Source: Lasiosphaeria ovina (taxonomy: Eukaryota; Ascomycota; Sordariomycetes; Sordariales; Lasiosphaeriaceae). Taken from it: a DNA stretch of 64,000 nucleotides. The notes beneath the pieces are model-generated. The model ran no database searches, was not told where the DNA came from, and saw only the letters and a list, made by a program, of their open reading frames with translations. Positions 11,430-21,391 of this stretch are shown here, one piece after another. How positions within the stretch are numbered: position 1 is the stretch's first letter; each line of letters opens with the position of its first letter. Location: the NCBI GenBank assembly GCA_033439765.1, contig JAULSN010000010.1:372001-436000 (forward strand), in the 5' to 3' direction. Made by a program: the position numbers and the translations under genes.

Positions 11430-12968
11430 TGCGGGGATGGCGCTTCGATTGAGGGGTGGGTAACGTGGTTGAATCTGATCGATATTATTGAGCGTGTTGG
11501 TCTCGAGAGACAGGTGTTGAAGCGCCAAGACCGAGTTCTCTTACAAAAAAGAAAACCTTCACCTGTCGTTGTTTTGACCTTTGAATTTTTGGCGATTTAT
11601 GGGTATAAATGTTGAAATGGGGTACCGAATGGAATTTGGGGGTGACGCGGCGGTTGACGTATTGGCCCAGTTTCCGCCCAGGCCGCATCATAGGCTTTCC
11701 CTTGAACGGCCGTGGCCGTGGAGGGCGCAGCGGACTGGATGGGGGCATAAGAAGCGATTGGCCATGCACAGCCGCAACTCGCTACCTCAGAGTATGGCGG
11801 CCAATGGATGTTGCAGAAATACGAAATACGTGCCCAATTAAAGTGCTCCAAGAAGCTCGAAGGATTTTACCTTTCCTGTCCAAAACGGTTCCCTAGGGCC
11901 GGGCCAACTTTCAGCCGTGACGGATTTTATCGCCGTGTTATTCCACGGGCTCCGTGCCGCCTTACCCATACTGCAAGCCATTCGGTGGCCTGTCAGAATT
12001 AAGCAGTGTTTTCACACCCCAGTGAAGAGGGAGACGGAAAACGGTTAACCTAACTCACCTTAACCAGCCCTAAACATCAGATACCAGGGAAGGCAACTGC
12101 CACTTTATCAAAAAGATATATGTATCACTGTTAGCTCTGCATCTATTAGTGGAATTTCACTTTTGGCCGTATGGCGCAGTAGTTAAGTTCTGCGACACAT
12201 TTTCTATCAACCACGGACTCGAAATAAACCTCCCACTGTGGTTCCAAATACCCCAACCAAGCCATGTTAGCCCTCCCCATCGACGCAAACGCCGAAGAAA
12301 TGATGTCAATGGATCCACTAACAAGGCCACCGACAACATGGACAGGAGACATTTCGCGACTCGAGCCCCACACCGGTACATAGGCAGACAAACTTGCGAT
12401 ACTCGTATGCTCCTTCGCTTCACGCCCAGATAAAATTGCGAACAATGCAAATGGGCGTGCCTGGGCGGACAGTTGTGGTTCTGCAACTCCGAAGGTTGGC
12501 CAATTGATGGCAATGGCGGAAGTCACCAAACGAACCAGCCGATCAGATTTAATTACCGTTGCTTCAAAGCCGCAAGCCCCATGCCTTCGATTCGGACTTC
12601 GGGTCAGCAGTGGGCAGATCTGAAACGGCTAACGAGGTTGATGATACGAGCGAGGTACGACGTTTCGTCATACAAAGCGAGATATTGCAAACGCCCTTGA
12701 TTGCTTGCCTTGACAGCTTCAACTTGAGCCAGCCGGACATGGTCTAAACAACCGACAATACAAACTGCAGACGTCACTGTCAGTCCTGAACCGCTGTCCA
12801 CATGGTGTTGTCACCTTTCGGTCTTAATTCTCGAACAATCATGGCAAATCTTTCGACATTCAGGTACGACTTCAGCACGGCCCCTCGTGGCTGGCTTGTC
12901 AAACCACCTCACGAAGCCTAGGGCCGAGTCAACACCTGTCAGGGGCCACAAGCCGCACGCTCGTCGGG

Positions 12969-12980
12969 TATATAAAAATA
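12969..12980 (+). promoter_or_regulatory. TATA-like box upstream of the small Cys-rich gene
   Basis: TATATAAAAATA lies about 190 bases before the ATG at 13173. A C/T-rich tract follows, as is usual near fungal transcription starts. Confidence 0.45.
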
Positions 12981-13112
12981 CACCTTTCTTCTTCTCCTGT
13001 AACGTCCTAGACTAACATCAGCGCCCAGCAGAGATCCACTACACCATAGCCCAGTCTCACGAGCCTCTAGAACAAACCAAAACGACGAGGTCCCGCCAGC
13101 AGCCTTCCACAG

Positions 13113-13114
<2 letters not shown>

Positions 13115-13146
<32 letters not shown>
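13115..13146. repeat. (CA)16 microsatellite in the leader
   Basis: About 16 uninterrupted CA units end 26 bases before the ATG at 13173, so they probably lie in the 5' UTR. Confidence 0.9.
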
Positions 13147-13147
<1 letters not shown>

Positions 13148-13172
13148 GCCATCCAAAGCAGCTCACGCCAAA

Positions 13173-13370
13173 ATGTGCACCAACTACTATTACGAATGGG
13201 AATGCGGACAGTACCGGTACCAAGGCACCGGGAGGTGCGACAAGGCGAAGAATCGCAGAAACCGGGAAGCGTGCGAGGGCGATGATCTAAAGTCGCACTA
13301 CTTGAAGGTCACGGGGAAGTGCCAAAAGCCAATCACCTGCTATATCTGCCGCCCGGAGACGAAACCCTGA
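13173..13370 (+). CDS. Small Cys-rich protein, 65 aa, copy A
   Basis: A single-exon frame of 65 residues with seven cysteines (C2, C11, C22, C34, C50, C56, C59). It opens MCTNYYYEWECGQY and is basic in the middle. There is no signal peptide, so it is probably cytosolic. The start context CGCCAAAATG is identical to that of the convergent gene at 14143, which has the same length and similar Cys spacing. I regard the two as a divergent paralogue pair. Proteins of the short type starting MC with a Tyr-x-Cys motif are frequent in Pezizomycotina and have no known function. Confidence 0.7.
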   Translation: MCTNYYYEWECGQYRYQGTGRCDKAKNRRNREACEGDDLKSHYLKVTGKCQKPITCYICRPETKP

Positions 13371-13945
13371 AGCGCCAGGGAGGTTTCTCCAAGAGCAAGG
13401 GAGCGGCGTTGAAAGGGATGTGTGTGTCTTCTCCTGAGGGTCATGAAGGTGCAAGGAGAGGGCGCTCCCACTTGGACGATACCTCAGAGCTCTGTTCTTG
13501 GAGATAAGTCGGAGCGATGCCGACAACTGAAGTGATTTTTTTTTTGGAGATATGGAAGAGCTAGCACAACAGAAAGCGTGGTTTTGAGCTCGGGAGGATT
13601 AAGGCGGGAAGGCATTCGTTTGGGGGAAGAGGTAGTATCCGCCGGAGGTACGTGGTCGGATGCCGGTGTTTCTGGTTGCAATTACAGAGATACCTAGCCA
13701 GAAATCGATGTCTTCGTCTAGTTGCTTTCCCTTAGCACAATGATTACTCTGTGGGGAGCTAACTGTGCGATTACGCCTTGCGCCGATATTCACCGGGATA
13801 CTCAAAAGTCGATATCACAGTCACATAATGAGAGCCCCTGCGCCTCCTGACAATCATTTATGGGCAGCCAAAATACTCCAAGGCATGAGCCTTGTCAAAC
13901 TATGCCTTGATGCCATGCTTATCCCCCCTTTGCTTCTGTCCCGAT
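13371..13945. other. Spacer between the convergent Cys-rich pair
   Basis: 575 bases between the two stop codons, with no gene seen. Confidence 0.5.
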
Positions 13946-14143
13946 CTAAGCTCTCTGGCGGCGAGGGCACCACACAAACGGACACTTGCTCGTTAGAGCG
14001 ACATATTCGCAATCGACATCCTCGACGCCGTTGCTGTCAACACAGATCTGCAGACCCGCATCCTCGGCTGCCTGGCACTGGCCAAATTCCACCACGAACT
14101 CGCACTGGCACGGCTCCCAGCGGTACACGACTTGGCGGCACAT
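13946..14143 (-). CDS. Small Cys-rich protein, 65 aa, copy B
   Basis: A single-exon frame on the minus strand starts at ATG 14143 and also encodes 65 residues. It opens MCRQVVYRWEPCQCEF and carries seven cysteines ending KCPFVWCPRRQ. Compared with copy A, the second-residue Cys, the Tyr-x-Trp-Glu motif, the central Cys and the C-terminal K-C..C pattern are kept, while the middle is acidic instead of basic. The 13 bases CGCCAAAATGTGC around the start are the same in both. The pair lies tail to tail. A short leader intron cannot be excluded upstream. Confidence 0.68.
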   Translation of the reverse strand: MCRQVVYRWEPCQCEFVVEFGQCQAAEDAGLQICVDSNGVEDVDCEYVALTSKCPFVWCPRRQRA

Positions 14144-14985
14144 TTTGGCGACGGGGCGGGCGTCGGGGTATTCAGTCTCTTGCTAAATGATGAGATTACA
14201 GTTAGTCAGGTTCTTGCACCGTCACCGGAGCGAAATAGGTTTGTTTCTTGCGCACTTGCAAGGGGTAAGCACTTACTTTTGTGTAGTCGATGAGGATAAT
14301 TTTGGTTTCTGATTCTTTGCTAATACAATTCTTATGATTGTGTGGGAAGGTCTAGCATCCAATGCTTATAAAGTTAGTAAGCACGCATATCTGGTATTCT
14401 CGGGAATCGTGATCATATTCATACCTCGCGGAAATTGGGATTGTTTTGACGGCTGGACTTTTTTGGGAATTGGTGGATTGTCCTGAGCCAGAAAATGATC
14501 GCGTTATGAATTGGAATGAGTATGATAGATATGATCAGACGAAAGTGGATCCTAATTGATCGAGGCACTTACTGGGAACATCTAAAGGCGTCGTGGCGGG
14601 ACTGTGGTGGTACCTCTCTCATACTTTGTCGACCGATTTATCTACAGTAATGCTCATTCTTTTCATGTAGCGCGCCAATATTTAGGGACAAAGTCATAAT
14701 AGACGCACTAGTATGAACAATAGATATAGCTTCGAGACATTGTCAGACCAAGCTGGTTTGTAAGACGGATCTGAGCTCACAGAACTTCCATTTTCGTGCC
14801 TCGCCCACGTGACGTTGCCTACCCTGGCTCAGGCTCGGCTCAGTCTTTGCTCATAATGTGCTCAGGCTTGCTCACCTTTGCTTACCGCAATTGCCATTTT
14901 CGGCAGGCTGCGCCGCAGCACGAATCCTTGACACGAGGGCGATGAGTCTTAAATTGGAATGGTACAAGCTGTGATACTCCTTGAC
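14144..14985. other. AT-rich intergenic region
   Basis: Promoter side of copy B and downstream flank of HET remnant 3. No gene seen. Confidence 0.5.
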
Positions 14986-16044
14986 CTAGGAGGTGTCGGT
15001 TTTCATGGATGAACCCTCGCTCGATTCTTCCGTCACACTATCTGGCTCCCATTCATCATCTGGGTTCCAAACGCTATCCGAATCACCACCAGTACTTGAC
15101 TCTTCAACGTTACTCAACCCATTGCCAAGATCCGCAGCATTCAATGTACAAAACGTAGTTCTCCGCCTCCATATGATTCGATCATACTCCGTTGGTGGGC
15201 TTCGACAACCTTTCACCATCGCACCAATAACGCCGCCGTTGTTAGGGAGCTGGCAGTATAACCTTTTAGAATCCCACGGGCCCTCGCCTTGGATCCTCAC
15301 GAGATGGTCGAAAAACCGAATCGATGGGGAGCATTCGACAAAGTTGACGGTGCTCTGACGCTCTGACGATATTACGACCTTAAGGTCCTTGCGCTCGCCA
15401 ACATGGAGGAAACGGCGCCTTGGAGTGAAAAAACTGTCCTTTGTTGTTAGGCATAACTCCGTCAGCTGAAATGTCCCAATTTCCGCCGCATCCACCAGAT
15501 TTACTTGGTTGGGTTGGCTTCTTCCGTACGTCCACGATGTGTCTACTCTGTTGAGAGTAAGAGATATGCACAGACACATTCCACAGTATATATATCCTGT
15601 CCAAAGAGTGTACTGAGACTCGTGCGCGTCTTCGGATTCCGGAGGTTATTTTTGAGCGAGCATATGTACGTACAATCCCCGGCTTGTGAGTTGATGAGGT
15701 TTCCGAGACCCCTGTATCGGAAGAGGTTTCCAGCCCGGCGTGCCCTCAAATTCATGAGGGAGTTTGATTTCTTCCCACTGACATTGTTCCCCCGTGGGCA
15801 GAGCTGGCCCTAGACGGCCAAAAAGGGATGGGTTGGTCCTTAGCACCGCCCAGGGCGAGTGATGCGGAGAGCATTGCTCGCCGTGTTTTGCGCATAACAT
15901 GTCGCGGTGTCGGTCATTTGTCCAGTAGATCCAGTCAGTCCATAACAAGAAGGAGTAATCCGCATTTTGGGTCAGGATCTCTCTCTGCAGACGCAAGAAC
16001 GCGTTTCGCCCTTCTCCGTAGAGTAGAGGCATATTGATACTGAA
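14986..16044 (-). pseudogene. HET-domain gene remnant 3 (C-terminal part)
   Basis: On the minus strand the frame begins inside a HET protein at YCLLGIFSINMPLLYGEGRN and runs through FLRLQREILTQNADYSFLLW. A TAA near 15646 breaks the frame. It then continues with a HET-type C-terminal region (SQPNQVNLVDAAEI) and an acidic tail to a stop at 14986. Everything N-terminal to the YCLLGIF block, including the ALSHTW and WIDT motifs, is missing; the sequence upstream of 16044 shows nothing of the family. Apart from the single TAA the piece is open, so it may be younger than the other remnants. A cryptic intron around the TAA cannot be ruled out. Confidence 0.8.
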
Positions 16045-16754
16045 TATGCCTAGCAGGCAATATCAGGACTTGGCAGGTCTTGTAATCGTACCTACCTAGG
16101 TGAGTAGAGCGCCTGTTCAGCAGAGCTAGAACGGCAAGGCACATCTCCGTTAAGAGGCTTCAACGTCTAGGTCCTTTGGCATTTTTTTCATTAGAGGAAT
16201 GTGAGGGAAACTTCGGTACATGGAACCCTAGATAGTCAATTGTGGAATCACCCTCTGGTAGTGTGTCGTAGCCTCGGTCTGTGAGCTTCTTAATACTCGC
16301 TGCAGAGAAATGCGTGCAACCAACGAGCCGACTCTGACATCGCGACGAGGGAAAGCTGCTCGACCCTTAGAGCTTGCAAGTGTTTACGCGACCGGAGGAT
16401 GCGGAAACCTGAGAGCCCAATCGGCAGCACGGCGTGGAGTATCAGAGCGCGCGTGCTCTGCGGAGCTGAGCTAGAGTTAGAAGCAAGATTCACAGACACA
16501 CCTGCCAATTTCGAGAAACACGGGAAGCCATCTCAATTGACCCACCTACGCGCCATTCTTCCGTCGTTGTGACGAGAGCAGCTTTCTGCCTTGGGCACCG
16601 TTGTCTTTGCCGTGCACGTTCCTGTTGTCTGCTAGATAATCGAGTCATCGATACGCACACCGCTACGACATCAGCGGAACCATATCTCGCACATCCTGAT
16701 GAAAATTCTCAGTAGACCAAATTAGCAAAGCCCGCTAGAATTCTATGAGATTCC
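16045..16754. other. Intergenic region
   Basis: No gene recognised. The right end is the promoter side of the gene at 16755. Confidence 0.5.
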
Positions 16755-18521
16755 ATGACCAAAGACCTACGGCTCACCAAGAAGGCGGCAAGCAACCAAG
16801 GACCAAGCCAGGCGTCACCCACATCAGATCGTTGCTACATCATGGCGGAAGCTTACGATGGTCTTGTTCACTCAATCGCAGGGCTGAGCCTTACCAGCGA
16901 TACTGCCAAGTTGTCTGGGTCGACGTCTAGCCACCCAAGCCCTCGTCAGACTTTCGTGAACGCAGCTCGGGCGCTTACACAGGCTGCCGAAGCAACTGCC
17001 GCACAAGCGAAACGAGTTCCCTTGACTGAGAGCCCGAATCCTCATGGAGGCGAGGACGTCGCGCAATTGATCTCTCTGAGAAGAAAAGCCAACACTCTTA
17101 CAAATATCGCAGCGACATTCGGCGATGCAACCGACTGCTACGTCGTAGCTCATATTTCGGCGCTCGCTGGTCAAGAAACAAGTACTCAAAAAATACTGTC
17201 GCATTTTCATGTTGATTTGATGCGCATCGCTCAGGAGGTTCTCAATAGCGCCACCGATGACAGTCGCGTCTTGCCGGAAATACTGGAGCGTTGCTACAAA
17301 GAGTCCCTTAACTACTCCGGTGCCTTGCACTACGAAAACTACTCCATTCCCCTGCGCGAAGCCAGCCTCGGATGGCCTTACGATCCCGACTTCGAGAGTG
17401 AGAAATACTACGACCATGAAGAGCGCCTAGGCTACGATGAATATGTTAAAGCCTTCAGTGCGCAATACGAGCGCAAATTGGACAACGAGAGGAAGCAAGA
17501 AGAAAACTGGATCGGCTTTTGGGTTCGGGCACTCAGCAGTTTTCCAAATGGACCGACACTATTTTACCCGCCAACAAGTCGCTTTCCTGAACTGCGTTTG
17601 GCAGATGTTCCGCGGTACCTATTCAGGACATTTGATCCAGCCAGTTCCGGTCGGAATGACGATTATGTCTTCGCTTCCTTAGGGAGTATTTCCGCGAAAT
17701 CGTGGCGCAGCAAGGTCGATTTCCTTTCAAGGGGAGAAGAGGAGGCAGCAGGAATGCTACACGGGCATTTGACCAAGTCATGTTTCGGGGCAGGGATTGA
17801 CGGTGACAATCTGGTCTCGTGGAGCAGTTCACTGATATTTGTCATTCAGTATGCGATCTGGAGATGTTATCATCGTCGCTGTGCCAATAGCGAGGTCAAG
17901 ATTTGCGCAGTCGACACGACCAAGTTTCCCCAAGGGCAGTTTGTGCGAGATATGACGTTAATCCGGGCGTATCGTCAAACTTCCAACCTCGAGAACGAAA
18001 TCCGGCGGTTTTTCCATTTTCGTCTGGATAACCCATGTTACGATAACGGGGAGTATCTTTCCCAGGGAGAATTGCATCACAGGGGGCGATCTTGTGTGTT
18101 CTCGCTTGACCAACTCACCGAGGCCGGACTACATGGCCTGTACCCTGAATTCGCAGAAAATACTGCAAAGAACAAATGGACAAACCGCGTGAGAGATCTT
18201 CGTTCGGGGTGGTCTAATGAGCATACAACGACTCAACTCGATATCGAAAGAGCCCTTGGGGTGGCCAGAGCATGCTTCAGCATCTTTATTGCAACTGACG
18301 TGGCGTTGCTGCTCCTGTCATTCAAAAACCGGAAGCTTCGGCCCACAACTGCAACAGGCCCATCTCAACCGTCCGACGACACACAAGAGCGTCGAAGGAG
18401 CTTGACGGACTACGGGCCGAAAGAGGTTCAGCGATACATGAAAATTGCGGAAACGAGAATGCCGAAAAGCCGAGACTCTTTCAATACCAAGCTACTTGAG
18501 GGAGTCTTTGAATGCAGTTGA
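16755..18521 (+). CDS. DUF7587-like fungal protein
   Basis: An uninterrupted frame of 588 residues. An ATG at 16755 is taken, and a second in-frame ATG at 16842 (MAEAYDGLVHSIAGL) is an equally good start. The first 170 residues are helical and Ala/Thr-rich. Residues of about 280-480 match the DUF7587 pattern: VPRYLFRTFDPASSG, SWSSSLIFVIQYAIWR, VKICAVDTTKFP, and the signature GEYLSQGEL followed by GRSCVFSLDQLTEAGLHGLYP. The order Arg, Ser-rich strand, then a Glu-containing motif is reminiscent of the ADP-ribosyltransferase fold; this is inference only. It is one of the few intact genes in the decayed left region. No signal peptide or membrane segment is seen. Confidence 0.72.
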   Translation: MTKDLRLTKKAASNQGPSQASPTSDRCYIMAEAYDGLVHSIAGLSLTSDTAKLSGSTSSHPSPRQTFVNAARALTQAAEATAAQAKRVPLTESPNPHGGEDVAQLISLRRKANTLTNIAATFGDATDCYVVAHISALAGQETSTQKILSHFHVDLMRIAQEVLNSATDDSRVLPEILERCYKESLNYSGALHYENYSIPLREASLGWPYDPDFESEKYYDHEERLGYDEYVKAFSAQYERKLDNERKQEENWIGFWVRALSSFPNGPTLFYPPTSRFPELRLADVPRYLFRTFDPASSGRNDDYVFASLGSISAKSWRSKVDFLSRGEEEAAGMLHGHLTKSCFGAGIDGDNLVSWSSSLIFVIQYAIWRCYHRRCANSEVKICAVDTTKFPQGQFVRDMTLIRAYRQTSNLENEIRRFFHFRLDNPCYDNGEYLSQGELHHRGRSCVFSLDQLTEAGLHGLYPEFAENTAKNKWTNRVRDLRSGWSNEHTTTQLDIERALGVARACFSIFIATDVALLLLSFKNRKLRPTTATGPSQPSDDTQERRRSLTDYGPKEVQRYMKIAETRMPKSRDSFNTKLLEGVFECS

Positions 18522-19453
18522 GAAACCCGGCATGCAAGTCATCTTTGATATTGGGCTAAAATCTGTTTGATGTATGGTTTACGGGGCAACCAAGAAACAC
18601 CACGGGGAGGATACATGGAGGGTGTTTTAGTCGCCCTCGCTGGGGAATATTTTTCAATATGTCGAGCGATAGGTGCATCAGCCGATCTGGATGCCTAATA
18701 ATTTACATGGTCCTGGCATTCAGCTTCTAAGCCACTTGGTCCCCTGAACTGATGGTTTTGCCTCAAATACCTCAGACTATGCCAAGACAAGCCAATGAGG
18801 ATTTTTCTGGTGTCGCTAACGCCGACAATTATTACTGCTGCCTGCTCACAAAATAATGAGATGCATGAGTGCCCCACCGGTCGGCTCCCTAAATTGGTAT
18901 GCCGTATATGCAACAGTGGTTGATTGGGCAGGTCAGACTGAAACACTCCGGTTTTGGCTGCTGGAAAAACGATACTGCGACGTAGTAAGCCACCTTGGAG
19001 CAAGTAAGCAAACCAGCCAACCATCTGATGGCTGACCGCGCAGCAAGGCCAATTTACTTCAAGCCGTCTTTCCGGGCGGTTTCTGTCAGATCCCAATTCT
19101 TGGGTTGCAATCCGGCAGTGCTTAGAAGCAGAACCGTGCCTTTCGCTCGTAAACATATTACACAACAACAATTGATGCCTGGTGCGGTGAATGTCAGACT
19201 GAGGTCAGAGGAGTCGTTTGACCCACGCTAGGTCAGTTGACGACGAGCTAATTAAGCATGTAGACAGTTGCCCAAGGATGGCCATAGGGACGGTGGCGAG
19301 GAAGAGGAAATCCAGCAGAACCATAAATACAGGCCTCCTTCTCAGTCCGTCTTGTCGAGTCTTTGTTACTCGCAGACAATCGATCAACTCATCCCCAGTC
19401 TCTCAAACTCCAACCATTCCATTCTTGTTGATCCATCTCGCAAAAACACCAAA
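18522..19453. other. Intergenic region
   Basis: No gene recognised. A CATAAATA element about 130 bases before the ATG at 19454 may serve as a TATA-type signal. Confidence 0.45.
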
Positions 19454-20085
19454 ATGGTCGCCATCAAGCTCACTTTTATTAGCACTTTGCTGGCCACTGC
19501 CTTTGCCTTGCCCGCAGCCAGCGGTTCAAGCGAGAGCCCCGTCCTTGATGCGAAGGAGATTGACGCGCGAGGAGAGATCGCCAAACGCGGACAAGGCATC
19601 CACCTGGTCAACTGCCCCAGGAACTCGCTCATCGTGGTAAGAAACGCTATCTCTGGCCCGTTTTCCCCAGCCCGACAGTTTGCTGACAGTGGACCTAACT
19701 GGCACAGTATTGCGCAAATGACGGCAGCAGCAGCTGCAACTCGTACCCGTCGTCCAACAACGTCGTCAGATTCGGATCCCTCTTCCAGTGGGAGGGTGGC
19801 AACTACGGTGGCACCTTCTCGACGGGCGTCGTCTTCTCGTGGCAGATTGCGTTCAACGCCCAGACTAGCCTCTATCCCAACTATTCGGGGGTTGGCTCGG
19901 GCACCAACGGCTTCACCACGTTCGACTGCTTCAAGGACGACAAGCACACCATTTTCAACGACCCCAACGGCTCAGGCGCCTGCAGGGCCATCTACTACTG
20001 CCTGCCCGGTACCGGAATGGTTGGAAATGGGCGGGTGAAGGAGCGGGAAGCCCTGGGCGACGTTGCACCCGCTTTCCCCGTATAG
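19454..20085 (+). CDS. Small secreted Cys-containing protein, effector-like
   Basis: Exons 19454-19636 and 19708-20085 with a 71-nt intron (GTAAGA..GCACAG, CTAAC branch) in phase 0 give 186 residues. Residues 1-19 are a signal peptide (MVAIKLTFISTLLATAFAL). A short acidic pro-region ends in AKR, a likely Kex2 site. The mature part begins GQGIHLVNCP and has six cysteines (NCP, YCAN, SCNS, FDCF, ACRA, YYCL), allowing three disulfides. It is rich in Gly, Asn and aromatic residues, with WEGGNYGGTFSTGVVFSW in the middle. Size, signal and cysteines fit a secreted effector-type or cell-surface protein; the exact role is unknown. Confidence 0.78.
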
Positions 20086-21391
20086 GCAGTCTCAGTATCA
20101 CACCGTTGCCGAATTATACTACCTGCTCGTCTTTCTCACTCTTCACCTCGTCATCGTCAGGTTTTCATTTCCCTCGGTTCCTGCGATTGGGATGATGTGA
20201 GCAGGTATCCATTGTCTGTCCGCCAGTGTGGCAGAGACCGCATCTTTGCTTTGACTTGGTGACTGGACGATTGTAGATGTAAGAGTCAGCAGTGAAAGTA
20301 ACCAGCAATGGGCATGGCACCAAGAGAGACGACTGTACATTCCAACCTCTGGCCCCTGAACTTTGCGAGTAACGAAAATTGTATGTAATTAATATCCCTG
20401 ACGCTAATATAATCATGAACGGCCTAATTAAAGGCTGACCTATGAAGTCTACCACAATTAGCCTGTGCCGGCGATATATGAACACACACACGGGAGAGTG
20501 GGCTCGGCCGCAGTCAGATCATCCAGCGCGACCTGGTTTTTTCCGCTATTGCACATCTCCAACGGAAACACGATCGGCATTTATCTGCGTGCACGCATTC
20601 ACTCTTATATGAGTTTTCCCTGGTTGGGGAGGTGCACTCCCGAAAGTCTGAAACGTGGGGTGTTTGATCTCACACACCCCACCCCTTTTTTCGAGATCAG
20701 ACCACCGCGCGCGCCGTTTCGTCAGGGCATTACGGACATGGGCAAGGACCAGGCCGTCCGAGAGCCCGGGTTTAGGCGTCGCTTGTTTGTTTCTGCTTCT
20801 GCTCTTTGGTGTCGGCTTTTGTTCGTTTTCCATTTTGTGCTTGTTCGCATGCAGCTTCGCACGCGACTTGCGTCCCAGTCCAATCTGCAGTTCCGTGGCG
20901 CAGTTTCTCTCCTGGGGCGGCGTCAAAATCAGCCTATTATAAACGAAACAAGCCCCTTTTTCAACGCGAGCCAGCCTATGCTGGGCTCCACGACCACCGT
21001 TTCCCTTTGTGATCTGACGTTAAGCGACCAGCACTCCAGAGGGTCCAAACGTCCGGCACTGCGAGGCGGTGCCCTGGGACGGGCAATGCACATCATCCAC
21101 GGCGATCTCTCGTGCCGTTCCCATCAAAACCCCCGAGTGCGACTGTCTTGCTGGAACGGATAATCCCTCCCGGCCATTGCTACATAAACTGGGCGTTGCT
21201 CTCGACAAGGGCCCTGACCTCGCTCTGATTTCGGACCTGATGCCGATCTGACCACTTGGTTGGTTTGTTCGTGACAACTGCCTGTCTTTGACCACTCTTT
21301 TACGTTTCACTCGTTTATTCTGTGGCTTTCTCGCAAAGGCCATTGTCGCTCGTTGATCCACATATTGCACGCGAGCAACCTCTCGTTCGCC
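20086..21391. other. Intergenic region upstream of the GH5 gene
   Basis: 1.3 kb without a supported gene. The long open frames here begin with non-ATG codons and have no family resemblance. Confidence 0.5.

Larger units (their letters stand above)
11430..13172. other. Long intergenic region
   Basis: No gene recognised in about 1.7 kb. Frames on both strands near 12150-12530 look like chance frames. The last 200 bases hold the TATA-like box and CA repeat of the gene at 13173. Confidence 0.5.

Noticed and set aside
12146..12529. Overlapping frames on both strands
   Set aside because: No family resemblance, no splice context and no promoter signal.
13115..13146. CA repeat as a CRISPR or satellite array
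   Set aside because: It is a simple dinucleotide microsatellite. No CRISPR array exists in the window, and none is expected in a fungus.
18695..19171. 158-codon minus-strand frame
   Set aside because: No domain or conserved motif recognised, and the composition looks like chance.
20465..21163. 232-codon plus-strand frame upstream of the GH5 gene
   Set aside because: It begins with a non-ATG codon, has low-quality composition and no family.
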